Assembly: GCA_025782575.1 (NCBI GenBank)
Contig: JALGYY010000009.1
Location: 35,512-99,511 of the forward strand
Direction of reading: 5' to 3'
Source: a bacterium
GTDB lineage: Bacteria; Orphanbacterota; Orphanbacteria; Orphanbacterales; Orphanbacteraceae
DNA length: 64,000 nt
In this document: one piece after another, positions 9,349 to 16,501 of the stretch
Numbering within the stretch: the first letter of the stretch is position 1
Layout of the letters: every line of letters starts with the position of its first letter
The notes under the pieces: generated by a model
What the model was told of the DNA's origin: nothing
The model's database searches: none
Seen by the model: the letters and a program-made list of their open reading frames with translations, nothing else
Position numbers and translations under genes: made by a program

Positions 9349-9921
9349 ATGCTACGACAGTCAATCCTCATCGTTGCCGTCATCGCCCTTATGGGTCTCG
9401 TGCTCTACGGATGTGGCGGCGAGAAGGCGGATGATTCCGCCACTGAAAAGGCGGAAACGCCCGCTACCAATGCGCCGCCGCCTGCTACCGGCGGGGATGA
9501 AGCAGCCGACCTCGATCCGGCCGCGCAGCTGAAGGCGATGGCGGAACGCCTGAAGGTGGATCTCGCCGATGTGGTCAAGCACGAGAGCGGCCTCGAGTAC
9601 ATCGTTCGTGAGGAAGGGACAGGGCCGGTGCCGACAGAGGGCCAGGTCATCAAGGCTCACTACACGGGCTATCTGCTGGATGGCCAGAAGTTCGACTCCA
9701 GCGTGGATCGGGGTAAGCCGTTCCAGACGCCGGTCGGTGTCGGCCGCGTGATCAAGGGGTGGGATATCGCCTTTACCGATATGAAAGTCGGGGAGAAGCG
9801 GCTCCTGATCATTCCGTCTGAACTCGGCTATGGCACCCGCGGCGCTGCCGGCGGACGCATTCCCCCGAACGCGACGCTGCTGTTCGATGTGGAACTGCTC
9901 GAAATCGTCGAACTCGACTAG
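9349..9921 (+). CDS. FKBP-type peptidyl-prolyl isomerase, lipoprotein
   Basis: 191 residues from the ATG at 9349, preceded by AAAAGGAG. The longer reading from 9259 adds 30 residues without a signal and is less likely. The N-terminus is a lipoprotein signal, MLRQSILIVAVIALMGLVLYGC, with lipobox LYGC. A ~50-residue Ala/Pro/Glu linker follows, then a complete FKBP domain: AHYTGYLLDGQKFDSS, GVGRVIKGWDIAFTDM, GEKRLLIIPSELGYG, IPPNATLLFDVELLEI. It catalyses prolyl cis-trans isomerisation during folding of envelope proteins, anchored to the outer face of the inner membrane or the inner face of the outer membrane. A GC-rich hairpin follows at 9954-9987. Confidence 0.93.
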   Translation: MLRQSILIVAVIALMGLVLYGCGGEKADDSATEKAETPATNAPPPATGGDEAADLDPAAQLKAMAERLKVDLADVVKHESGLEYIVREEGTGPVPTEGQVIKAHYTGYLLDGQKFDSSVDRGKPFQTPVGVGRVIKGWDIAFTDMKVGEKRLLIIPSELGYGTRGAAGGRIPPNATLLFDVELLEIVELD

Positions 9922-9953
9922 CCGGCCAATTCGGCTGACATGCCTGCTTTACA

Positions 9954-9987
9954 GACCGGCCGGCGCGCTCCACTCGGCCGGCCGGTC
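9954..9987 (+). terminator. GC-rich hairpin downstream of the FKBP gene
   Basis: A perfect 11-bp inverted repeat, GACCGGCCGGC and GCCGGCCGGTC, with a 12-nt loop, 33 nt after the FKBP stop and just before a promoter-like sequence. There is no clear T-tract, so it may stabilise the 3' end or be a weak terminator rather than a classical intrinsic one. Confidence 0.45.
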
Positions 9988-10002
9988 ACTCTCCCGATTA
10001 AC

Positions 10003-10033
10003 TTGACAGGGGTACATATGTTTAGTGTATGAT
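10003..10033 (+). promoter_or_regulatory. Sigma70-like promoter for the nuclease operon
   Basis: A perfect -35 TTGACA at 10003-10008 and a near-consensus -10 TATGAT at 10028-10033 are separated by 19 nt, slightly long. They sit 33 nt upstream of the TTG start at 10066 in the gap after the FKBP hairpin, so the position fits a promoter for the two nuclease genes. Confidence 0.5.
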
Positions 10034-10065
10034 CGGCCTGTTCGATTCATCAGGAGAGTCTGCAT

Positions 10066-11802
10066 TTGGGCCGATCGCTACAGAATCTGGAAATCCTCGC
10101 TGTCGATTGTCAGACCACGGGCGCCAATCCGGACAAAGGACATCTCCTCGAGGTCGGCTGGGGGGTGGGGTGCTCGTACGGCCCTTCTGGGAGAGTGGAG
10201 AGTCATCTCGTCCGATTACCGGAGGGGGGAGAACTCCCCCGAGCGATTTCGCGGCTCACCGGGATTGAGCGGGCCGATCTCAAGCAGGCGATTCCCCGCT
10301 TGGAAGTATGGGGACGCCTGCTGGAAGCGGGCAGGCAGGTCGAACTGATCAATGGGCGCATTCCCCTTGTCGCCCATTTCGCCCGGTTCGAGAAGAGTTT
10401 TCTCGATCATCTCCGCCTGGAATGTGAACCCGATCTTGCTCCCCCGTTTCGATTCATCTGTACCCACGAAATTGCACGAAGGCTCCTGCCAGATATTCCC
10501 CGTCGAGGCATTCGACCACTCTCGGGCTATTTCGGCCACTCTCTTCCGGAGTGCAAGAGGGCGCGGTCTCATGTGAACGCGACTGTTCTCGTCTGGCGAT
10601 TTTTAGTCGACCTTCTCGCCCGTAACAGAGGAATCGAGACCGTCGACGATCTTCTCGGGTTTCTGAGGGAACGCCCACCCGCCAGGGGAAGCCGATGGGA
10701 CTACCCTCTTTCCCGCGAAAAGAGGCTCGCCATTTCCGAGAAGCCGGGAGTCTATCGATTCAAAGGTGGGGACGGCCGCGTTCTCTATGTGGGGAAAGCT
10801 TCCTGTCTGAACAAACGGGTGAACAGTTACTATCGTAAGAGGCGCGCGGCTGACAAGATTCTCGAACTGGTATCCCAGGTTCGAGATGTGGAGGTGACTC
10901 CAACGCCGACAGCGCTCGAAGCGGCGGTCATGGAAGCGGAAGAGATTCGCTTGCTCGATCCCCCCTACAATCACGCCCTCCGCGATCGAGGTCAGAGTGT
11001 CTGGTTTTTCTCGACTGATCTCTCTCGCTCGGGGGGAGAAGCCGATCGGGGCCATTCGATCGGTCCCGTGCTTCACCGCGAGGGGCTCGCCGGAGTGCGA
11101 CTGCTTCACACCCTTCTCTCTTTCCCTTTACGTCCCATTGCAGATGAATCAGTGCTCGCGCGGGATCTGGGACTTGATCGAGATCGTCTGGAGCCGGGCA
11201 AGATCGCCGAGGGGCTGGCTGTGCTGGCGGAGGGGCATCAGGAAGCGAGGCCGCCTGCGATGCCGGCGTCACTCCTCGCCCTCGGGAGTCGGATCCGGCG
11301 GGAGCGACTCGCCGAAGAACAGGTGTCGCCGAAAGAGCCGACTGAACCGACCGAGCCGGATGAACCGGACCAGTCACTTCAGCCGCTCGAGGCTGAAGAT
11401 GTGGCTCGATCTCTTGAAAGTTTTCTCTCCGGTGCTGCTCGATCCAGCCGGCTCGCACGGTGGCTCATTCTGTTGTCTGATGCTGTGCTCGTCTGGGAGG
11501 TGAATGGAAACGGGGGGGCGACAGGCAGAAGATACCTTACAATCGAACAGGGGGTTACGGTCGGCTCAGGTGACGCGGGCATAAGAGGGGAGAGAGATGC
11601 CGCCCCCGGCCCCCGTTCTTCTGACGCCACGTCTCTGACTCGCCGCCGCCGTCTCGACAGGCCCGCCTACGATCGCCTGCGAGTTCTTAATACGGAGATT
11701 CGCCGGCTTGTCACGAATGGCCGCTCCGTTTCGATCACACTCGGGCTCTCCGGCCGCCGTCTCGAGAAGGGCGATCTCGCCGCCCTCATGCGCATGGTCT
11801 GA
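10066..11802 (+). CDS. DEDDh exonuclease-like domain (degenerate) plus GIY-YIG nuclease
   Basis: 578 residues from a TTG start 9 nt after AGGAG. Residues ~8-185 follow the DnaQ/PolC epsilon fold, but the catalytic set is damaged: motif I reads VDCQTTG (D14 kept, Gln16 for Glu), motif II AHFARFE (Glu109 for Asp), and motif III keeps H169 but has Val at 174 where Asp is expected. Residues ~225-310 are an intact UvrC/Cho-type GIY-YIG domain: PGVYRF, LYVGKA, the Arg in NKR, and a Glu in AAVMEAEEIRLLDPPYN. The remainder is low in recognised domains and has a TEPTEPDEPD repeat. The layout resembles DnaQ-Cho fusions used in nucleotide-excision-type repair. Four nt separate it from the SbcD-like gene, so they probably work together on DNA. 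Confidence 0.85.
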   Translation: MGRSLQNLEILAVDCQTTGANPDKGHLLEVGWGVGCSYGPSGRVESHLVRLPEGGELPRAISRLTGIERADLKQAIPRLEVWGRLLEAGRQVELINGRIPLVAHFARFEKSFLDHLRLECEPDLAPPFRFICTHEIARRLLPDIPRRGIRPLSGYFGHSLPECKRARSHVNATVLVWRFLVDLLARNRGIETVDDLLGFLRERPPARGSRWDYPLSREKRLAISEKPGVYRFKGGDGRVLYVGKASCLNKRVNSYYRKRRAADKILELVSQVRDVEVTPTPTALEAAVMEAEEIRLLDPPYNHALRDRGQSVWFFSTDLSRSGGEADRGHSIGPVLHREGLAGVRLLHTLLSFPLRPIADESVLARDLGLDRDRLEPGKIAEGLAVLAEGHQEARPPAMPASLLALGSRIRRERLAEEQVSPKEPTEPTEPDEPDQSLQPLEAEDVARSLESFLSGAARSSRLARWLILLSDAVLVWEVNGNGGATGRRYLTIEQGVTVGSGDAGIRGERDAAPGPRSSDATSLTRRRRLDRPAYDRLRVLNTEIRRLVTNGRSVSITLGLSGRRLEKGDLAALMRMV

Positions 11803-11805
11803 CTG

Positions 11806-12867
11806 ATGGCAATTGAAGGAGCCGACCGAACCGTGCGGATTCTGTTTCTGGCCGACACCCATCTCGGCCTCGATATGCCGGAACGTCCTCGCGTTCGAAA
11901 GCGGCGAAGGGGGCCCGATTTCTTCAGCAATTTCGATCGAGCGCTCATTCCCGCTCTTCGGGGTGAGGTCGATCTGGTCGTGCATGGTGGTGATGTTTTC
12001 TATCGATCGAGAGTGCGTCAGGAGATTGTGCTCGCCGCCCTCGCGCGATTGCGGGCGGTCACCGATGCCGGCGTTCCCGTCGTCGTAGTTCCAGGCAATC
12101 ATGAGCGATCCCAGATTCCCTGCCCGCTCCTCTGGGACAATCCCATGGTTCATGTTTTTGATACCGCCCGCTCCTATCGTTTTCGATTCGATGGCGGAAC
12201 GATTTGCATGTCAGGTTTTCCCTATGTCAGGCGGGGACTCCGTTCCGATTTCAGACGGATAGTAGAGAAGACGGGATGGCGGGATGAACCGGCAGACATG
12301 CGGATCCTCTGCATCCACCATATCGTCGAGGGAGCGCGGGTCGGGCCGGCGGATTACCAGTTCCTCGGCGGGAAGGATGTGATTGCAGCCAGAGATCTGC
12401 CTGCCGATTTCGCCGGTATCTTTTCGGGCCATATTCATCGCTATCAGATCCTGTCGACCGACCGAACCGGGAGACGGCTGAACGCTCCGGTCTTCTACCC
12501 GGGATCGACGGAGCGAACATCATTTGCCGAAGAGCAGGAGACCAAAGGGTATCTGCTGTTGTCGATCCGGCCTACTGCGGACGGTGTCGGTACGATCGAG
12601 AATTGTGAGTTCGCCGAGCTGCCCGCGCGGCCGATGGTCACGATCCGTCTGGAGAATGGGAATCCCGGAAGGGGCGCGTTGCTCGAGTCGCTCCGCCGTA
12701 GAATCGCGGAGATCCCGGCCGATAGTGTGGTGCGGGTCTGTTCCGATCTTGACGACACACGTTTCGCGAGGCAGCCTCTTACTACAGGCCTGATCCGATC
12801 GATCGCGCCCGACACGATGACAGTGGAGTATCGCCCCGCAGAAGTCGAACCTACTTCTGTCGGTTAG
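11806..12867 (+). CDS. SbcD/Mre11-like DNA repair metallophosphoesterase
   Basis: 353 residues with the calcineurin-like phosphoesterase motifs in order: LADTHLG (D-x-H), VVHGGDVFYRS, VVVPGNHERS, CIHHIVEG and FSGHIHRYQ. These residues bind the two Mn/Fe ions in SbcD and Mre11. The C-terminal ~100 residues correspond to the capping domain but are short. No SbcC/Rad50 ATPase is visible nearby; the partner in this operon is the degenerate-exonuclease/GIY-YIG protein, with start and stop only 3 nt apart. The likely role is DNA end or flap processing. The SbcD assignment is to subfamily; a YfcE-like or DR1281-like activity is less likely given the arginine-rich N-terminal region. Confidence 0.85.
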   Translation: MAIEGADRTVRILFLADTHLGLDMPERPRVRKRRRGPDFFSNFDRALIPALRGEVDLVVHGGDVFYRSRVRQEIVLAALARLRAVTDAGVPVVVVPGNHERSQIPCPLLWDNPMVHVFDTARSYRFRFDGGTICMSGFPYVRRGLRSDFRRIVEKTGWRDEPADMRILCIHHIVEGARVGPADYQFLGGKDVIAARDLPADFAGIFSGHIHRYQILSTDRTGRRLNAPVFYPGSTERTSFAEEQETKGYLLLSIRPTADGVGTIENCEFAELPARPMVTIRLENGNPGRGALLESLRRRIAEIPADSVVRVCSDLDDTRFARQPLTTGLIRSIAPDTMTVEYRPAEVEPTSVG

Positions 12868-12903
12868 GTCGAAGAAGCGAGTGGCGGCCGGTCCGTTGCA
12901 GCG

Positions 12904-13078
12904 CCACGGGGAGTTTATCCCAATCCCGCCAAGGGAACTACGGAGATCCGCTATGATCTACCAATTGGCATGGGATGGTCGCGACAACAGGGGAAAGCGG
13001 GTCTCGTCCGGTATCTACTTCGTTCGACTGGAGCACTCCCATGGAACGGATACCGAGCGCATGGTTCTTTTGCGATAG
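12904..13078 (+). pseudogene. Decayed C-terminal sorting domain (YPNP/FlgD-Ig type)
   Basis: Two pieces of one domain lie in different frames. GVYPNPAKGTTEIRYDLPIG reads in frame 1 (12910-12969), and WDGRDNRGKRVSSGIYFVRL, continuing to ERMVLLR and a stop, reads in frame 2 (12974-13078). In intact type IX-style sorting domains these are the first strand and the last two strands of one ~85-residue unit; the complete version at the end of the gene at 13925-15016 shows the missing middle (RVVVFDAAGRRVAVLLDE and so on). About 30 codons have been lost with a frame change. No body of the secreted protein survives upstream, because the SbcD-like gene ends at 12867. A 65-codon ORF from 12881 covers only the second piece and should not be called a gene. 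Confidence 0.6.
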
Positions 13079-13087
13079 GAGATTACA

Positions 13088-13630
13088 GTGGCACGCTGCT
13101 ATGTGATCCTGATAATGATGCTCCTGATCTCGCCGGCGGTCTCCCACGGCGTCAATCTGATAGAGGTCGACCTGGACGGATCGTTTGGAAATGGGGCAGA
13201 CACACTGGCAGTCCCCGAAGGTACACCGGTGACAATTACTATCTGGTTCGATGGGGAGGTAACGATCACTGCTTTCATCCTAGAAACGTGCGGCCTGGAC
13301 AGCATGAACATCACCCAGATCAATTATCTTGTTCCGGGTAACTGGTCCACCTCACCCCCGATCATCCAGGGAGACTGTGTCAAATTCGAGGCCGTCACGT
13401 TCAATTTGTTCACTCTCTTTTTGCCCTCGGCCGTTGCAGAGATTAAGTATACGGCGAACCTCGCCCCCGGTCTCTATCCGATCGTCGTGGATCCGAATCA
13501 ATCTCCCTGGTTTGACATCTCCGGAAGCGAGGTCATCGTCGACACTACGATCACAGGTTACCTTCTTGTAACCGAACCGACGAGCGTCTCCGAGGGTAAC
13601 TGGGGCGATCTAAAGCGCCTGTTCCGCTAA
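13088..13630 (+). CDS. Small secreted protein of unknown function
   Basis: 180 residues from a GTG start with AGGAG 6 nt upstream. MARCYVILIMMLLISPAVSHG is a signal peptide. The mature part is acidic and strand-rich with two Cys (ETCGLD, QGDCVKF) that could form a disulfide. NLAPGLYPIVVD and the general strand pattern recall cohesin/immunoglobulin-like domains of secreted FCB-group proteins. The C-terminus, TSVSEGNWGDLKRLFR, has a Trp-Gly and a basic tail and may be an anchoring or sorting tag; that is a guess. The body shows no recognised enzyme motif. It sits between a broken sorting domain and the candidate selenoprotein, in a small cluster of exported proteins. Confidence 0.7.
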   Translation: MARCYVILIMMLLISPAVSHGVNLIEVDLDGSFGNGADTLAVPEGTPVTITIWFDGEVTITAFILETCGLDSMNITQINYLVPGNWSTSPPIIQGDCVKFEAVTFNLFTLFLPSAVAEIKYTANLAPGLYPIVVDPNQSPWFDISGSEVIVDTTITGYLLVTEPTSVSEGNWGDLKRLFR

Positions 13631-13809
13631 GCGCGCGCGCCTCAGTCGCCGAGCTCGTTCCTGTTGCTGAACAATCTGGCGCGTTAACAGCGCGTTCTGA
13701 TCCAGACCCAGTATGTTTTCCACGTGATTCGCTTCGCAACAGCTCATCGGGGACTCTCGGGCAAAGCCCGAGTCACCGCGGATCACGATTGATGGCGGCC
13801 CACTTAACG
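13631..13809. other. Intergenic stretch with an imperfect hairpin
   Basis: This is the first part of the gap between the small secreted protein and the candidate selenoprotein. It holds an inverted repeat at 13752-13774 (GACTCTCGGGC and GCCCGAGTC with an AAA loop and a 2-nt bulge) and an alternating GCGCGCGC run at 13631-13638. No coding frame is convincing. The hairpin has no T-tract, so calling it a terminator is weak. Confidence 0.4.
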
Positions 13810-13838
13810 TTGCATATCAGGCCTGCGGGTATTATTAT
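13810..13838 (+). promoter_or_regulatory. Possible promoter of the candidate selenoprotein gene
   Basis: TTGCAT (13810-13815) and TATTAT (13833-13838) are separated by exactly 17 nt. The -10 box differs from consensus at one base; the -35 matches only in TTG. The ATG lies 86 nt downstream, leaving a moderately long leader that also contains the strong GGAGGG ribosome site. Confidence 0.35.
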
Positions 13839-13924
13839 TGAGTTTGTGCACCATTAGCCTTCCGGGTCTCCGTGCGGCATAGTGTCGCGCCTTCCCCCCG
13901 GCCCAGGAGCAACGGAGGGATGTC

Positions 13925-15016
13925 ATGACACACCTGCGCCGCCGTCCGTGGCAGATTACCGCTTTTTTTCTACTCTTTCTCGGTGCTCCGGGGATGTTCA
14001 ATCCGGCCCATGGTGCGGATCGCATTGTGGTCGTCGAGCATTGGAGCAACGTACTCTGAAGCGTCTGCGGCTCGGTGGATCCGAGCCTCAAGAATTGGGT
14101 CTTCTCCAAGACTGATGTTGTCTGCGTGGAATACCATATTCCGGCGCCCTACCCTGCGGACCTGTTTTATATCCTGAATGCACCGGCCCAAGACTATCGT
14201 GCCGACTACTATAATGTCCTGTCCGCTCCCAAGATAAAGTTTGACGGGCCCGGAAATCCCGGATTCGATTCCATCGCATGGGAAGCCAGGTACGCGGCCC
14301 ATAAGGCGGAAGGGTCGGACGCACAGATCGAGATCGAAGCGGACTATGTCCCGTCGAAAACGGGAGCGGGGTCCGGCGTTGTGAGCACGATGATCATTGC
14401 CGAAGCCTCGATTCCGGGCGACTGGCGCTTTCGACTCGTAGTAACAGAGAGTGATGTGGACACGCTCATTCCGGGTGGAAATGGGATCAATCCCCATCAT
14501 CACATCTTTCGCGAGTTTCTACCCGATACGCTGGGAACCGTGGTCAGTTTTCCCGGGCCCTACCCCGACACGGTAATCGTCAATCTCCCCTTCACGGTCG
14601 AGCCGGACTGGGTTGATTCCAACGTGGCGTTCGTCGGGTTTCTTCAGAATGAAACGACGAAAGTGATCGAGCAAGGTGGGGAGAGAAGGCTGAGAGATGT
14701 CTTCGTCGGGATCGAGGAAGGGGTGCCGTCGCTACAGACCGATCGCCTCGATCCGGTCCGTCCCAACCCGTTCAATCCGGTGGCGGCGATTTCGTTCAAT
14801 CTCGCGAAAGTAAGAAACGCCCGCGTAGTCGTCTTTGATGCGGCGGGGAGACGTGTGGCTGTTCTGCTCGACGAGCGTCTCCCGGCAGGAAACCACGAAG
14901 TCATATGGTTCGGCGAGACTTCCGGCGGCAACCAGGCACCTTCAGGAACCTATTTCGTGAGGCTGGAGAACCGGGAAGGTCCACCACTTGTCCGAAAAGC
15001 CGTTCTGATTCGATAG
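13925..15016 (+). CDS. Secreted thioredoxin-like protein, candidate selenoprotein (UGA = Sec)
   Basis: Reading from the ATG at 13925 (GGAGGG six nt upstream), a signal peptide ending AHG-AD is followed by RIVVVEHWSNVL, a TGA (14057-14059), then SVCGSVDPSLKNWV and an open frame to 15016: 363 codons with one internal TGA. The context matches thioredoxin/Omp28-like domains in which the TGA position is the first Cys of CxxC, giving U-S-V-C. SAPKIKFDG later supplies the cis-Pro loop. The last ~90 residues are a sorting domain (VRPNPFNPVAAISFN, GTYFVRLENRE, KAVLIR). A hairpin starts 9 nt after the TGA. Without recoding, only 44 residues or a signal-less 313-residue ORF (first ATG at 14075) would be made. 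TGA is a normal stop in neighbouring genes. A pseudogene or sequencing error is the alternative. Confidence 0.72.
14057..14088 (+). promoter_or_regulatory. SECIS-like stem-loop following the in-frame TGA
   Basis: TGA at 14057-14059, then GGCTCGG (14069-14075), loop TGGAT (14076-14080) and CCGAGCC (14081-14087): a perfect 7-bp stem with a 5-nt loop. UG/CA can extend it across one C-U mismatch. The loop starts 16 nt after the TGA and has G at its second and third positions. The E. coli fdhF SECIS has a loop containing GGU 17 nt after its UGA, so geometry and loop both fit recognition by SelB. Confidence 0.65.
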
Positions 15017-15057
15017 GCGTTCGGGAGTTTCGGGGACACAATACGGAATTCAAAGTC

Positions 15058-15095
15058 AGCCCTGGCGGGACCGCTTACCGCCGGGGCTTCTTCTT
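15058..15095 (+). terminator. Intrinsic terminator, probably bidirectional
   Basis: AGCCCTGGCGG (15058-15068) pairs with CCGCCGGGGCT (15078-15088) over 11 bp with one G-U pair and a 9-nt loop, followed by TCTTCTT. It lies 41 nt after the candidate selenoprotein stop. It also overlaps the stop of the convergent last gene of the Rnf operon, so it can end both transcripts. Confidence 0.75.
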
Positions 15096-15284
15096 GCAGG
15101 ATGCGGACGTGCTCAGTCGATCTTTCAAGAATGCGTCATCAGATGCGAGAGGGTTTCCGCCGCAACCACAATGACCTTCCACGCCCGGCGGCCCGGGATC
15201 CTTGCCGGCGATCCACTTCTGGAAGAGCACCCAGGCGCCGCAGAGAAACGCCACGCCGCCCACCGCGATCAGATGCCTGATCAT
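15075..15284 (-). CDS. Small Cys-rich single-helix membrane protein of the Rnf operon
   Basis: 69 residues: one N-terminal membrane helix (LIAVGGVAFLCGAWVLF), then a short soluble tail with HCGCGG and a later Cys in ASCKKK. The ATG overlaps the rnfA stop by 4 nt, so it is translationally coupled and belongs to the Rnf operon. I do not recognise the family. By size, topology and cysteines it recalls NqrM, the small protein needed to mature the iron site between NqrD and NqrE; RnfA and RnfE share such a site. A similar metal-delivery role here is inference. Confidence 0.65.
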   Translation of the reverse strand: MIRHLIAVGGVAFLCGAWVLFQKWIAGKDPGPPGVEGHCGCGGNPLASDDAFLKDRLSTSASCKKKPRR

Positions 15285-15859
15285 GTGCTGCTGAACAGGC
15301 CGGCAAAACCCATGAAGGCCATGGAGAGTATGCCGGCGATTATGAGGTTCATGGCCGTCCCTTTTACGGCGGCGGGGATGTCGGAGAGCTCAGCTTCTAC
15401 TCTTAGTCCCGCCATCAGGACGAGTGCGAGAGTGAGTCCTGCACCGGCGCCGACCGCGAAAAAAATCCCCTCGACGAATGAGTAGGCCCGGTTGGTCTGG
15501 AAAAGGGCGAGGCCTAGAATGGCGCAGTTCGTCGTAATCAGAGGCAGGAAAATGCCGAGTGCCCTGAAGAGCGCCGGACTCAGTTTTTTGATTACCATCT
15601 CGACAAACTGCACCGTGCTCGCAATCACGACGATAAAGCTGATGAGCTGCAGATAAGGTGCATGGGGCAACACGAATGTGTTCAGTACCCAGGCGCATGT
15701 CGATGTGATGAGAAGCACGAACAGATTAGCGAGGCCAAGCCGAAATGCCGTATCAATCCGGCCCGAAACACCGAAGAAAGGACAGAGTCCCAGAAAATAG
15801 TAAAGGGTGAAATTGTTGATCACCATGGCGCTGATAAAAATCCAGACGAGTTGATTCAT
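15281..15859 (-). CDS. rnfA: Rnf complex subunit RnfA
   Basis: 192 residues, six membrane helices, normal length. FTLYYFLGLCPFFGVSGRID near the N-terminus and PLITTNCAILGLALF in the middle each hold one of the conserved Cys that, with the pair in RnfE, hold an iron centre across the membrane. It passes electrons through the inner membrane in the ferredoxin:NAD+ oxidoreductase. It overlaps rnfE at its start and the small Cys-rich gene at its stop by a few nt. Confidence 0.95.
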   Translation of the reverse strand: MNQLVWIFISAMVINNFTLYYFLGLCPFFGVSGRIDTAFRLGLANLFVLLITSTCAWVLNTFVLPHAPYLQLISFIVVIASTVQFVEMVIKKLSPALFRALGIFLPLITTNCAILGLALFQTNRAYSFVEGIFFAVGAGAGLTLALVLMAGLRVEAELSDIPAAVKGTAMNLIIAGILSMAFMGFAGLFSST

Positions 15860-16500
15860 CAGGCGGCCTTTCTGGCAGTCTCACTCGGGCGTTTGGCCCG
15901 GGCCTGTTTGATGGCGCCGAAGAGGAGCAGGATGAGACCGAGCATGATGAAGCCGCCGGGGGGAAGTACCATGATCACCCACGGTTCATAGTTCGGGCCG
16001 AAGAGCGGGAAGCCGAAGAACGATCCATTGCCGACGATCTCCCTGGCGCTCCCAAGGCAGAATAGTGCGAACAAGAATCCGGCAGACATTCCCATTGCAT
16101 CTGCCAGCGCCATTCCGACCGTGTTTCTGGATGCAAAAGCTTCCTGGCGGCCGAGGATCAGGCAGTTGACGACGATCAGAGAAATAAACGCGCCGAGTTC
16201 TTTGTGGAGCGCCGGCGCGAACGCTTTCAGTGTGAAGTCCGCCAGCGTTACGAACGTGGCGATCACGATAATATAAGTGGAAATCCGGACCTGTTTGGGG
16301 ATCACGTTCCGGAGGAGGGAGATCAGCAGACTGGAGCCGAGCAGGACGAACATCGTCGCCCCACCCATGGCGAGGGCGTTGATGGCGCTGTTCGTGACCG
16401 CCAGCATGGGGCACATTCCGAGCACCTGGACAAAAACAGGATTCTCTTTCCAGAGGCCCTTGGCAAATTCGGCGTAGGCTTGTGAACTATCCTTCGCCAA
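15859..16500 (-). CDS. rnfE: Rnf complex subunit RnfE
   Basis: 213 residues with six helices. GLWKENPVFVQVLGMCPMLAVTNS is the RnfE/NqrD signature, and SLIVVNCLILGRQEAFAS carries the second conserved Cys. RnfE is the pseudo-symmetric partner of RnfA, and the two form the membrane electron path. The start is TTG with GGAGG 5 nt upstream; it begins 1 nt after the rnfG stop. All Rnf genes from C to A are spaced for translational coupling. Confidence 0.95.
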   Translation of the reverse strand: MAKDSSQAYAEFAKGLWKENPVFVQVLGMCPMLAVTNSAINALAMGGATMFVLLGSSLLISLLRNVIPKQVRISTYIIVIATFVTLADFTLKAFAPALHKELGAFISLIVVNCLILGRQEAFASRNTVGMALADAMGMSAGFLFALFCLGSAREIVGNGSFFGFPLFGPNYEPWVIMVLPPGGFIMLGLILLLFGAIKQARAKRPSETARKAA

Positions 16501-16501
16501 C

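Noticed and set aside
12970..13341. A 123-codon ORF bridging the sorting-domain remnant and the small secreted protein.
   Set aside because: It has no ribosome site and overlaps in another frame a gene with signal peptide and good start.
14075..15016. A separate 313-codon gene starting after the TGA.
   Set aside because: It would lack the signal peptide, the first thioredoxin strand and the UxxC site while keeping an export sorting domain; no ribosome site precedes its first ATG. Recoding of the TGA explains the locus better.
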